Shown: piece after piece, positions 14,948 through 21,973 of the stretch
Layout of the letters: each line of letters opens with the position of its first letter
How positions within the stretch are numbered: position 1 is the stretch's first letter
DNA from: JAKZSU01 sp047517485
GTDB lineage: Bacteria > Pseudomonadota > Alphaproteobacteria > UBA7887
DNA length: 22,851 nt
Reading direction: 5' to 3'
Assembly: GCA_047517485.1 (NCBI GenBank)
Contig: JAKZSU010000181.1
Location: 1 to 22,851 of the forward strand
The notes under the pieces: generated by a model
Database searches by the model: none
What the model was told of the DNA's origin: nothing
What the model saw: the letters and a program-made list of their open reading frames with translations, nothing else
Translations under genes and position numbers: made by a program

Positions 14948-15951
14948 GTCAAATCGCCCGGGCGCACGGGTGCCCCGGCATCGATAGGGTTGGCGAGGCT
15001 GTGGCCGACCGGGGACGACGCCGGGTCGAGTCCGTCGGCGGGGCGCTTGAGGACCACGTCGGTCTCGCGTACCACCGCGCCAGCGGCGAGATCGCGCGCC
15101 GCGAGCCAACTGCGGCGGACCAGCGCCGCGGTCTCGATCTCGCCGGGCGCCGGGCGTTTTTCGCCGTCGCCGAGCGCTGCCGCGGTAAGGCGCAGCCGAG
15201 ATATCATCGCTGTCAGCGCGTCGGGTTCGAGAGAAGCTTGGTGATCCGGTCCCGGCAGGGAACGATCGAGGGTGAAATGCTTCTCGATCACGCAAGCGCC
15301 GAGCGCGACCGCGGCGATCGCGGCGTAATCGTCGAGGCTGTGATCGGAATAGCCGACCGGGCGGGCGAAGCGTTCCGCCATGGTCACCATCGCGTGGAGA
15401 TTGAGCGTCTCGGCGGGCGCCGGATAGAGCGAGGTGCAATGGAGAAGGGTGACGTCGTCGGCACCGGCATCGTCGAGCACGGCGAGCGCGGCACCGACCT
15501 CGGCAAGCGTGGTCATCCCAGTCGACAGGATTATCGGCAGGCCGAATCCGGCGAACGTGCGCAGCGCCTCGACATTGGTGAGTTCTCCCGACGCGACCTT
15601 GATCCGGTCCATGCCGAGCGCGATTAGATCGGCGGCGGCGGCGACATCGAACGGGGTGCAGAGAAAGCGAATGCCATGGCTATCGCACAGCGCGGCGAGC
15701 GCGGCCATGCCGGCGGGGCCGATCTCGAGATCGGCGAGCAGATCGGCTTGCTCGGTCTTGCCGGTATTTTTCGCCTGGTAGGCCGCGGTCCCGGCGCCGG
15801 CGGCGACCAGGTTTTCCGCGGAGAAGGCCTGAAACTTGACGTAGTCGGCGCCGGCCGCGGCCGCGGCGGCGACCATCTCGCGTGCGCGTCCGAGATCGCC
15901 GTTGTGGTTGACCCCGGCCTCGGCGATGACGAGAGGCGCCGCGGTGGTCAT
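14944..15951 (-). CDS. neuB: NeuB/LegI-type nonulosonate synthase
   Basis: A 335-residue sialic-acid-synthase-family protein of normal length. The TIM-barrel NeuB domain spans about 7-250, with AEAGVNHNGD (10-19), VKFQ (38-41), KVASGEL (118-124), LHCTSLYPAP (170-179), YSDHS (201-205), IEKHFTLD (222-229) and GPDHQASLEP (234-243). An antifreeze-like SAF domain occupies about 280-335 (RRSWLAARDLAAGAVV, VLKRP). It condenses PEP with an N-acetylmannosamine-like sugar to give a nine-carbon acid. Context favours legionaminic acid over N-acetylneuraminic acid because the preceding genes would make a 2,4-diacetamido-6-deoxy sugar. It overlaps its neighbours by 4 bases on both sides. Confidence 0.95.
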   Translation of the reverse strand: MTTAAPLVIAEAGVNHNGDLGRAREMVAAAAAAGADYVKFQAFSAENLVAAGAGTAAYQAKNTGKTEQADLLADLEIGPAGMAALAALCDSHGIRFLCTPFDVAAAADLIALGMDRIKVASGELTNVEALRTFAGFGLPIILSTGMTTLAEVGAALAVLDDAGADDVTLLHCTSLYPAPAETLNLHAMVTMAERFARPVGYSDHSLDDYAAIAAVALGACVIEKHFTLDRSLPGPDHQASLEPDALTAMISRLRLTAAALGDGEKRPAPGEIETAALVRRSWLAARDLAAGAVVRETDVVLKRPADGLDPASSPVGHSLANPIDAGAPVRPGDLT

Positions 15952-16517
15952 CGCGGATATCGGCTCAGCGCCGGGATCAAAGTGTCGTCGGGGACATCGC
16001 TCGCCGGCAGCACCACCGCGCCGGCGCCGATCATCACGCAGTCGCCGATCGTGCAGCCGCCGAGCACCCGGGCGCCGGGCGCGATATGGCTGCCGGCACC
16101 GAGGGCGCAGTCGTGTTCGAGCAAGGCCAGGCTGTTGACGATGGTGCCACGGCCGAGCTTCGTGCCGGGTTGGACCACCGCGCCGGCAAGCACGATCGCG
16201 CCCGCCTCCAATGCCGCCGAGGGGCTGACCGTGGCGGCGTCATGGATCACCGGTTGTGCGGTGCGCCCGGTATCGAGATAGCGGTCGAGGACGCCGAGAC
16301 GGCGGCGCAGCCCGGCGGGATCGATACCGCCGAGGCCGATCGCGATGCCCGCCGTCACGTCGTAGGAGTCGGCTGTCGCGTCGTCCGCGATGTGGGGAAC
16401 GGCGAGCCATGCGGCGGCGTTGGGGTCGGCATACGCGGTCACCGAGTCGCCGGCGGCGACGATCGCCTCGCACACCGCCTTGGCATATCCGCCGGCGCCG
16501 ATCAGCAGCACGTTCAT
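15948..16517 (-). CDS. NeuD/PglD-family sugar N- or O-acetyltransferase
   Basis: A 189-residue protein with the two-part PglD/NeuD layout. An N-terminal Rossmann-like UDP-sugar domain (VLLIGAGGYAKAV, 3-15) is followed by a left-handed parallel beta-helix of hexapeptide repeats from about residue 88 (VIHDAATVSPSAALEAGAIV and following). The conserved catalytic histidine is His135 in ALLEHDCALG. The ATG at 16517 overlaps the aminotransferase stop (ATGA); the longer frame upstream is shadow. In legionaminic and bacillosamine pathways this enzyme acetylates the new C4 amine of UDP-4-amino-4,6-dideoxy-GlcNAc with acetyl-CoA, and its position right after the aminotransferase gene supports that. O-acetylation of the finished acid (NeuD proper) is the alternative. 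Confidence 0.9.
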   Translation of the reverse strand: MNVLLIGAGGYAKAVCEAIVAAGDSVTAYADPNAAAWLAVPHIADDATADSYDVTAGIAIGLGGIDPAGLRRRLGVLDRYLDTGRTAQPVIHDAATVSPSAALEAGAIVLAGAVVQPGTKLGRGTIVNSLALLEHDCALGAGSHIAPGARVLGGCTIGDCVMIGAGAVVLPASDVPDDTLIPALSRYPR

Positions 16518-17635
16518 AGCGCCGTTCCGCGCCAATTCGCGAGCGCCGCGATCACCCGCTGCTGATCGGCCTCGCCGAGCGAGGTGCTGCACGGCAAGGA
16601 GACGACCGCGCCCGACAGTCGCGCGGCGACGCCGGTCAATAGGGTGGGCATGGCGGTGAACGGCGCCTGTTCGGACAGGCTTTGCCAGGCGATCCGCGCG
16701 GTGATGCGTTCAGCCGCCAAATGATCGACCAAGGCCGCCGCGGCGCTAGCGTTGGCGCACAGCAGCGAATAAAGCCAGCAGGCGCTGGTCGCCCAATCGG
16801 CGCGCGGCATCGCCACCACGTCGTCGCGGCCCGCCACGGCACCATCATAGCGCGCGGCGATCGCGCGTTTGGTCGCGACCATGGCGTCGATTCGTTCGAG
16901 CTGGGCAAGCGCGAGTGCGGCGTTGATATTGGGCATGCGGTAATTGAAGCCGATCTCAGCGTGGCGGTAGGCATCGCCGTCGCGCGCCTGCGCCGAGAGC
17001 GAGCGAGCGCGCGCCGCCCAGTCGCCGTTGCGGGTGGTAATCGCGCCGCCACCGCCGGCGGTCACCGTTTTGTTGCCGTTGAAGCTGAAGATCGCCGCGT
17101 CGCCGAGACCGCCGACCGGGCGGCCGCGATAGCGCGCGCCGATCGCCCCCGCCGCGTCCTCGATTACCGGCACCCCCCGGTCGCCGGCGAGCGCCATGAT
17201 CGGCGCCATATCGGCCGGATGACCGAGCGCATGGACTGGGACCACGGCGGCGATCGCGTCCCCATGATCGTCGAAGGCGCGCGCCAGACATGCGGGATCG
17301 AGGGTCCAGCTCGCTGGATCGACATCGAGCAGAATCGGCCGCGCGCCGGCATGCACGACGGCGTTGGCGGTGGCGACGAAGGTGAAATCGGGGACGGCGA
17401 CGAGGTCGCCGGAGCCGATCCCAGCGGTAATCAGCGCGAGGTGAAGCGCGGTGGTGCCGTTGACCGTGGCCACCGCGTGATCGACTTCGCAGAGCTGCGC
17501 CATGCGGTCTTCGAGCGCGCCCACTTCAGGGCCAGCGGACGACACCCAATTCTCGGCGACGCAGCGCGCGAGATACGCCGCCTCGTTGCCGCGAAGGTCG
17601 GGCACCGCGAGCGGTATGATTGGGCTCTCGGTCAT
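16514..17635 (-). CDS. legC: LegC-like DegT-family aminotransferase (UDP-4-keto-6-deoxy-GlcNAc)
   Basis: A 373-residue fold-type I PLP enzyme of the DegT/DnrJ/EryC1/StrS family. The Schiff-base Lys189 lies in SFNGNKTVTAGGGG, a motif form typical of the LegC branch. The PLP ring contact Asp160 is in VIEDAAGAIGA, and the N-terminal NWVSSAGPEV (29-38) is also characteristic. It transfers an amino group from glutamate to a 4-keto-6-deoxy sugar nucleotide. It is the first gene of the minus-strand array, with 92 bases to the divergent reductase gene. The 4,6-dehydratase (LegB) that would make its substrate is not next to it and must lie elsewhere. The ATG at 17635 has no strong ribosome-binding site. 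Confidence 0.9.
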   Translation of the reverse strand: MTESPIIPLAVPDLRGNEAAYLARCVAENWVSSAGPEVGALEDRMAQLCEVDHAVATVNGTTALHLALITAGIGSGDLVAVPDFTFVATANAVVHAGARPILLDVDPASWTLDPACLARAFDDHGDAIAAVVPVHALGHPADMAPIMALAGDRGVPVIEDAAGAIGARYRGRPVGGLGDAAIFSFNGNKTVTAGGGGAITTRNGDWAARARSLSAQARDGDAYRHAEIGFNYRMPNINAALALAQLERIDAMVATKRAIAARYDGAVAGRDDVVAMPRADWATSACWLYSLLCANASAAAALVDHLAAERITARIAWQSLSEQAPFTAMPTLLTGVAARLSGAVVSLPCSTSLGEADQQRVIAALANWRGTAL

Positions 17636-17651
17636 GAAATTTCGCGGTGGT

Positions 17652-17675
17652 CCTGTATGCCGTTGGCAATACAGG
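17652..17675. promoter_or_regulatory. Inverted repeat in the legC/reductase intergenic region
   Basis: CCTGTATGCC, a 3-base loop GTT, then GGCAATACAGG: 10 paired bases with one bulged A on the right arm. A third CTGTAT half-site follows at 17684-17689. It lies 17 bases upstream of the legC start and could be an operator for the divergent transcripts or a 5' leader hairpin. No matching factor can be named. Confidence 0.5.
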
Positions 17676-17677
17676 GG

Positions 17678-17705
17678 ATTGTGCTGTATTCGCAGAGTGT
17701 GTCAG
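17678..17705 (-). promoter_or_regulatory. Possible sigma70-type promoter of the minus-strand array
   Basis: On the minus strand CTGACA (17705-17700) is followed after 16 bases by CACAAT (17683-17678). The match is partial (5/6 and 4/6) and the spacer is one base short. It is in the only intergenic space upstream of legC and its start site would fall inside the inverted repeat at 17652-17675. Confidence 0.35.
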
Positions 17706-17727
17706 ACGCCGAGGAGCGCGCGCCGCC

Positions 17728-18315
17728 GTGACCAAGCCTTTGCTGCATCCGACCCGGATTACCCTTGGCACCGCGCAACTCGGCCTGGGGTATGGCATCG
17801 CCAATCGGGCCGGGCGTCCCGACGATGCCACGGCCACCGCGCTGCTCGACCGCGCTTGGGGCCTTGGTATCCGCAGCTTCGACACCGCGCGTGCCTATGG
17901 CGACGCGGAACAGAGATTGGGCGATTGGCTGGGCGGAAGTCATCACGAGGCGATGGTCGTTTCCAAGTTGCCGAAGCTGGCGGGCAAGCCGGTGGGCGGT
18001 ATCTTCGACGAATCCGAAACGTCGCTCGGCAAGAACCGGCTCACGATTTACATGGCCCACGACGTCGACGATCTCGTCAATCCGCGGGTCGCGGAGGTGA
18101 TGCGGGCGCTCAAGGAAGCGGGTCGTATCGCGGCGGTGTTGAGTCGTCGCGAAATCGATTCCGTCGTGGTGGGGGCGGAAACACCGGACCAAATTGAAGA
18201 AATCGCCGCCTCGGCAGCGAAAATCGTCGAACCTGATCTCATTGAACAAGCCTTCGAACTGGGTGCGAGTGCGCCGGCCGAGGTGTTCGACCCTTCGACT
18301 TGGCCCGAGCGCTGA
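17728..18315 (+). pseudogene. Aldo/keto reductase with large internal deletion
   Basis: A 195-residue open frame from GTG 17728 (AGGAG 11 bases upstream), against about 290 for the family. The N-terminal third is normal: ITLGTAQLGLGYGIAN, the catalytic-region FDTARAYGDAEQRLG (Asp and Tyr kept) and VVSKLP. YMAHDVDDLVNP, the usual histidine strand, is followed by MRALKEAGRI. The chain then jumps straight to AAVLSRREIDSVVVGAETPDQIEEIAA, which is the far C-terminal cofactor-binding strand. The intervening barrel strands (GVS, VQ/N, RS and QG motifs), roughly 100 residues, are absent without a frameshift. A functional TIM barrel is unlikely. It is divergent from legC and converges on the regulator gene; its ancestral role may have been in the same sugar pathway. 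Confidence 0.75.
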
Positions 18316-18335
18316 GATACCCGCGCATATCATGA

Positions 18336-18950
18336 TCACCCGCGTTCCCCCATCACGCTGACCAGGAGGTCGGGATAGACCACGGTTTCTCCGACATACC
18401 GGGCGGTCGTGGTCTCGAAGACGGCGGCCGCATCGCGCGTCGTCGCGACGATCCAGCGGTCGGCGGTGGGCGGCGTGATGCGGTCGAGCGCCGGCATGCC
18501 GCCAACATCGTCGTCACGACCGTCGCCGCGCACCACGCCGATCACGTCGATGCCTTGATTGAAGGCACAGAGAATGGCGATTTCAGTGAGTTCATCGGCG
18601 CCGCAGAGGATCACCCGCCGCACCCCCTGCGCCATCAGATCGCCATAGAGGCGCTCGAAGCTCTGCCGCGCGCGGCGGAAAAACTTCAAAGAATCGGAGA
18701 AATATTCCGCCGTGAGACGGGTCTTCTCGGCAAAGCCCTTTGGCGTCAGGTAATAGCGATAGCGCCGCGCCGGGACTTGGCGAACCTTGACCCAGCCCTT
18801 TTTGACGCAGCGCTTGAGGTAGGCGTTGGTCATGCCGAGCGCGATGCCGAGTTCGCTGGCCAGCGCGCGTTGATTGATTTCCTCGTCGCCGTCGATGCGT
18901 TCGAGAAGATCGCGAATGATCGCGTCGTCACGGGCGTCGCGGTCGATCAC
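18336..18950 (-). CDS. Winged helix-turn-helix regulator with Rossmann-like C-terminal domain
   Basis: A 204-residue protein. Residues 10-75 form a winged helix of the type in polysaccharide-associated MarR-like regulators: LLERIDGDEEINQRALASEL, the recognition helix GMTNAYLKRCVKKGW and wing VRQVPARRYRYYLTPKG. A helical linker (FSDSLKFFRRARQSFERLY) leads to a C-terminal domain from about 108 with VRRVILCGADELTEIAILCAF and GIDVIGVVRG, resembling a Rossmann-like ligand-sensing fold. An in-frame TAA lies seven codons upstream, so GTG 18950 is the first possible start. It is divergent from cysD, and two TGTTCA-N5-TGAAC inverted repeats lie between them, suggesting that it controls itself and the cys genes, and perhaps the glycan array. 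Ligand unknown. Confidence 0.8.
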   Translation of the reverse strand: MIDRDARDDAIIRDLLERIDGDEEINQRALASELGIALGMTNAYLKRCVKKGWVKVRQVPARRYRYYLTPKGFAEKTRLTAEYFSDSLKFFRRARQSFERLYGDLMAQGVRRVILCGADELTEIAILCAFNQGIDVIGVVRGDGRDDDVGGMPALDRITPPTADRWIVATTRDAAAVFETTTARYVGETVVYPDLLVSVMGERG

Positions 18951-18979
18951 GCGGAAGGGATCCGATTGGAATTATTCAT
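18947..18979 (-). other. Ten-codon leader frame overlapping the regulator start
   Basis: An ATG at 18979 opens a 10-residue frame (MNNSNRIPSA) whose TGA overlaps the regulator GTG in the same GTGA pattern used through the island. The regulator GTG has no ribosome-binding site of its own, so coupling through this short frame is conceivable, but no clear ribosome-binding site precedes the leader ATG either. Confidence 0.25.
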
Positions 18980-19086
18980 GAGTTTTGCAGATTCGTATCG
19001 GCCTACGATCGCCACGCTGGTTACCGCGCGGCAACGCTACCGCCATTCCGGGTGCGAGAGCGCGCCCGGGCAAACGAATCGGTCGT

Positions 19087-19115
19087 AGTGTTCAGGAAAT
19101 GAACATAGACGTCAA
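19087..19115 (-). promoter_or_regulatory. Possible regulator promoter
   Basis: On the minus strand TTGACG (19115-19110), 17 bases, then AACACT (19092-19087). The -35 element and spacing are good, the -10 is weak. The inverted repeat at 19089-19105 would cover the spacer and -10, as expected for autorepression. Confidence 0.4.
19089..19105. promoter_or_regulatory. Operator-like inverted repeat, site 1
   Basis: TGTTCA-GGAAA-TGAACA, a perfect 6+6 inverted repeat with a 5-base spacer. It has the same half-sites and spacing as site 2, whose centre is 34 bases away (about three helical turns), and it overlaps the proposed regulator promoter. Confidence 0.65.
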
Positions 19116-19122
19116 GGCGTAT

Positions 19123-19139
19123 TGTTCAATCCGTGAACG
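19123..19139. promoter_or_regulatory. Operator-like inverted repeat, site 2
   Basis: TGTTCA-ATCCG-TGAACG, the same repeat as site 1 with one mismatch in the right arm and an unrelated spacer. Conserved half-sites with different spacers argue for a dimeric protein binding site rather than a hairpin. Confidence 0.65.
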
Positions 19140-19289
19140 ATAAATTCCACAGAGACACCATGTGGTTGAGGAGGATGCTGCGGCGCAATATGTTGGTTGC
19201 GGCGGGCGGCGATATCCCGTATCACTCGCCACCGGCAAGCGCCTGGCATAGAGCTCGGCGGCCCGAGAAATAGCAAAAAGTCAAAGATC

Positions 19290-20087
19290 ATGGCGAGCCA
19301 ACTCGACCGACTGGAAAGCCGCAGCATTTATATTTTTCGCGAGGCGTTCAATCGCATCGACAAATTGGCGATGTTGTGGTCGCTGGGCAAGGATTCGAAC
19401 GTAATGATGTGGCTGGCGAAGAAAGCGTTCTTCGGCCACGTGCCGTTTCCGGTGGCCCATGTCGACACCGGCAAGAAGTTCGCCGAGATGTACGCGTTTC
19501 GCGACAAGTACATCAAGGAGTGGAATCTCAACTTCGTGTCGGGCGACTGCCCGCCGGTCGAAGAGATGGATCCGAGCCTGCCGCCAGCGGCGCGGTCGGC
19601 GGCGCGCAAGACAGCGGGCCTCAAGAACCTGCTGGCTAAAACTGGCTACGCCGGGGTGATCGCCGGCATTCGCCGCGACGAGGAAGGTACGCGGGCGAAG
19701 GAAAGGGTGTTCAGTCCGCGCGGCGCGGGCGCCGCGTGGGACGTGCGCAACCAGCCGCCGGAGTTCTGGGACCAGTACAACACCGATTTTCCGCCCGGCA
19801 CCCACCTGCGGATCCACCCGCTGCTGCATTGGACCGAGATCGACATCTGGCGCTATATCGAGCGCGAGAACATCCCGGTGGTCGACCTCTATTTCGCCAA
19901 GGACGGCAAGCGCTACCGCTCGCTCGGCGATCAGGACGTCACCAGCCCGATCGCCAGCGAAGCGGCGGATATCCCGTCGATCATCGCCGAGCTCGAAACC
20001 ACCCGGGTGCCGGAACGCGCCGGCCGGGCAATGGATCACGAGGCCGAGGACGCTTTCGAGCGTTTGCGCGCCGACGGCTATATGTGA
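19290..20087 (+). CDS. cysD: Sulfate adenylyltransferase subunit 2 (CysD)
   Basis: A 265-residue PP-loop protein, somewhat shorter than many CysD. LDRLESRSIYIFREAF starts the family similarity, so ATG 19290 is chosen over an upstream in-frame start at 19197. The ATP loop is WSLGKDSNVMMWLA (about 31-44), followed by FPVAHVDTGKKFAEM and the C-terminal FSPRG, HPLLHWTEIDIWRYI and YRSLGDQDVTSPI segments that define CysD. With CysN it makes adenosine 5'-phosphosulfate from ATP and sulfate. It is the first gene of a plus-strand cysD-cysNC-cysQ operon, and its stop overlaps the next gene. No sulfotransferase or sulfite-forming gene is in the window, so the APS/PAPS could serve glycan sulfation or assimilation elsewhere. 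Confidence 0.94.
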   Translation: MASQLDRLESRSIYIFREAFNRIDKLAMLWSLGKDSNVMMWLAKKAFFGHVPFPVAHVDTGKKFAEMYAFRDKYIKEWNLNFVSGDCPPVEEMDPSLPPAARSAARKTAGLKNLLAKTGYAGVIAGIRRDEEGTRAKERVFSPRGAGAAWDVRNQPPEFWDQYNTDFPPGTHLRIHPLLHWTEIDIWRYIERENIPVVDLYFAKDGKRYRSLGDQDVTSPIASEAADIPSIIAELETTRVPERAGRAMDHEAEDAFERLRADGYM

Positions 20088-21973
20088 GCGCCCAGATGTC
20101 GGCGGATAATAGAGAACGGCTGCCGATCGTTATCGTCGGCCATGTCGACCACGGCAAATCGACTCTGGTGGGGCGCCTGTTCCACGATACCGGTAGCTTG
20201 CCCGAGGGTCGCCTGGAGGCGATCCAGGAGATGTGTACCCGCCGCGGCATGCCGTTCGAATGGGCGTTTCTGACCGACGCGCTGCAGGGCGAGCGCGACC
20301 AGGGCGTGACCATCGATACCGCGCATATCTGGTTCAAGACCGACAAGCGCGACTATGTCTTGATCGACGCGCCGGGGCATAAGGAATTCCTGCGCAACAT
20401 GGTGACCGGGGCGGCCCAGGCCGATGCCGCGCTGCTGCTGATCGACGCGGCGGAGGGGGTGCGCGAGCAATCGCGGCGGCACGGCTATCTGCTTCAGCTT
20501 TTGGGCATCAACCAAGTTATCGTAGTGATCAACAAGATCGACCGCGTCGGCCACGATCGGGCGCGGATTGCCGAGATCGAGGCCGATTATTCACGTTATC
20601 TTGCTGAACTCGGGGTGGTGCCGCGCTTCGTGATTCCGATTTCGGCGCGCGAAGGCGACAATGTCGTCCAGCGGTCGGCGCATACGCCGTGGTACGACGG
20701 CCCGACGATCATGGAAGCGCTCGATCATTTCGAGCCCGCCGCCGCGCCGCCCGACCTGCCGCTGCGCCTGCCGGTGCAAGACGTCTATAAATTCGACGAC
20801 CGGCGCATCATCGCCGGGCGGATCGAGGCCGGTATCTTGCGCCCGGGCGACGAGGTGCTGTTTTCGCCGTCGAACAAGACGGCGCGGGTCGAGACCCTCG
20901 AAGCGTGGAACGGTCCGTCGCCGATCGAAGCCACCGCCGGCGACTCGGTCGGCCTGACCCTGGACGAGCAATTGTTTGTCGAGCGCGGCGACGTGATCAG
21001 CCATATCGAACGCGCGCCGATCGAAAGCGACGTGTTTCGCGCCCGCCTGTTCTGGCTGTCGCGCCATCCGATGGAGGTCGGCAGCCGCTATACGCTGAAG
21101 CTGCACACCGCGGAAGTGCCGGTCACCGTGCAGTCGATCGAGAAAGTGATCGATTCGACGAGCCTCGATGAGGGTGGCGGCACATCGGTGCCGCAGAACG
21201 CGGTCGCCGAGGTGGTGCTGCGCACCGACCGTTTGCTGGCGCTCGATTCCTACATCACCTGTCCGATGACCGGGCGTTTCGTGCTGGTGCACGACTATCA
21301 AATCGTCGGCGGCGGCAATCTCAGCATGGAAGGCTATCCCGACCAGCGCGCGATGGTGTCGATCAAATCGACCAATATCACCGCCGTCGACCACGCGGTG
21401 AGCGGCGACGAGCGGGCGCGGCGGATTGGCCATCGCGGCGGGGTGATCTGGTTTACCGGCCTGTCGGGCGCCGGCAAATCGACAATCGCCCAGGCGACCG
21501 AACACGCACTATTTCAGCGCGGCTATCAGGTTTACGTCCTCGACGGCGACAATGTGCGCGGTGGTTTGAACGCCAATCTCGGCTTTTCGCCGGAAGACCG
21601 GGCGGAAAATATTCGCCGCGTCGGCGAGGCGGCGGCGCTGTTCGCCGATGCCGGGGTGCTGGTGATCACCGCGTTTATTTCGCCCTATCGCGCCGACCGC
21701 GACCGCGCGCGCGCCGCCGCCGAACGCCTGCTCGGCGCCGACGCGTTTCAGGAGATCCATATCGAGGCCGACTTGGCGATCTGCGAGGCGCGCGATCCCA
21801 AGGGGCTCTATAAGCGCGCGCGGAGCGGTGAAATCCGCGACTTCACCGGGATCTCGGCGCCCTACGAAGCACCCGACAACCCAGACCTGGTCATCGATAC
21901 CGGCGAGAACTCGGTCGAGGTGTGCGTCGACTCGGTGATTGTCCACGTCGATAATTTGTTCTCGACCCGCTGA
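20084..21973 (+). CDS. cysNC: Bifunctional CysN-CysC (ATP sulfurylase GTPase and APS kinase)
   Basis: A 629-residue fusion. The N-terminal GTPase has GHVDHGKST (19-27), DAPGHKEF (95-102) and NKID (150-153), then the two EF-Tu-like beta-barrel domains to about residue 440. The C-terminal APS kinase begins near 450 with the P-loop GLSGAGKST (459-467), LDGDNVRGGLNANLGFS, the lid-region ISPYRADRD and RDPKGLYKRARSGEIRDFTG. It drives APS formation with CysD and then phosphorylates APS to PAPS. The start is taken as GTG 20084 because it makes a GTGA overlap with cysD; ATG 20096 is the alternative. The stop TGA shares one base with the cysQ ATG. Its CysC domain is a useful internal contrast to the CysC-like kinase at 9504-10025. 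Confidence 0.94.
   Translation: MSAQMSADNRERLPIVIVGHVDHGKSTLVGRLFHDTGSLPEGRLEAIQEMCTRRGMPFEWAFLTDALQGERDQGVTIDTAHIWFKTDKRDYVLIDAPGHKEFLRNMVTGAAQADAALLLIDAAEGVREQSRRHGYLLQLLGINQVIVVINKIDRVGHDRARIAEIEADYSRYLAELGVVPRFVIPISAREGDNVVQRSAHTPWYDGPTIMEALDHFEPAAAPPDLPLRLPVQDVYKFDDRRIIAGRIEAGILRPGDEVLFSPSNKTARVETLEAWNGPSPIEATAGDSVGLTLDEQLFVERGDVISHIERAPIESDVFRARLFWLSRHPMEVGSRYTLKLHTAEVPVTVQSIEKVIDSTSLDEGGGTSVPQNAVAEVVLRTDRLLALDSYITCPMTGRFVLVHDYQIVGGGNLSMEGYPDQRAMVSIKSTNITAVDHAVSGDERARRIGHRGGVIWFTGLSGAGKSTIAQATEHALFQRGYQVYVLDGDNVRGGLNANLGFSPEDRAENIRRVGEAAALFADAGVLVITAFISPYRADRDRARAAAERLLGADAFQEIHIEADLAICEARDPKGLYKRARSGEIRDFTGISAPYEAPDNPDLVIDTGENSVEVCVDSVIVHVDNLFSTR

Larger units (their letters stand above)
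18951..19289. other. Divergent intergenic region between regulator and cysD
   Basis: A 339-base stretch without a convincing gene. It holds the short leader frame next to the regulator, a possible regulator promoter at 19087-19115, and the two inverted repeats at 19089-19105 and 19123-19139. The part from 19140 to 19289 contains a 37-codon plus-strand frame that I do not believe is coding. I see no tRNA or terminator in it. Confidence 0.6.

Noticed and set aside
14948..15439. N-terminal extension of the neuC frame
   Set aside because: It is a basic shadow of neuB; family similarity begins at the ATG at 14947, which overlaps the neuB stop.
19160..19273. 37-codon plus-strand frame upstream of cysD (MWLRRMLRRN...)
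   Set aside because: Short, basic, no well-placed ribosome-binding site and no recognisable family; not enough to call a gene.
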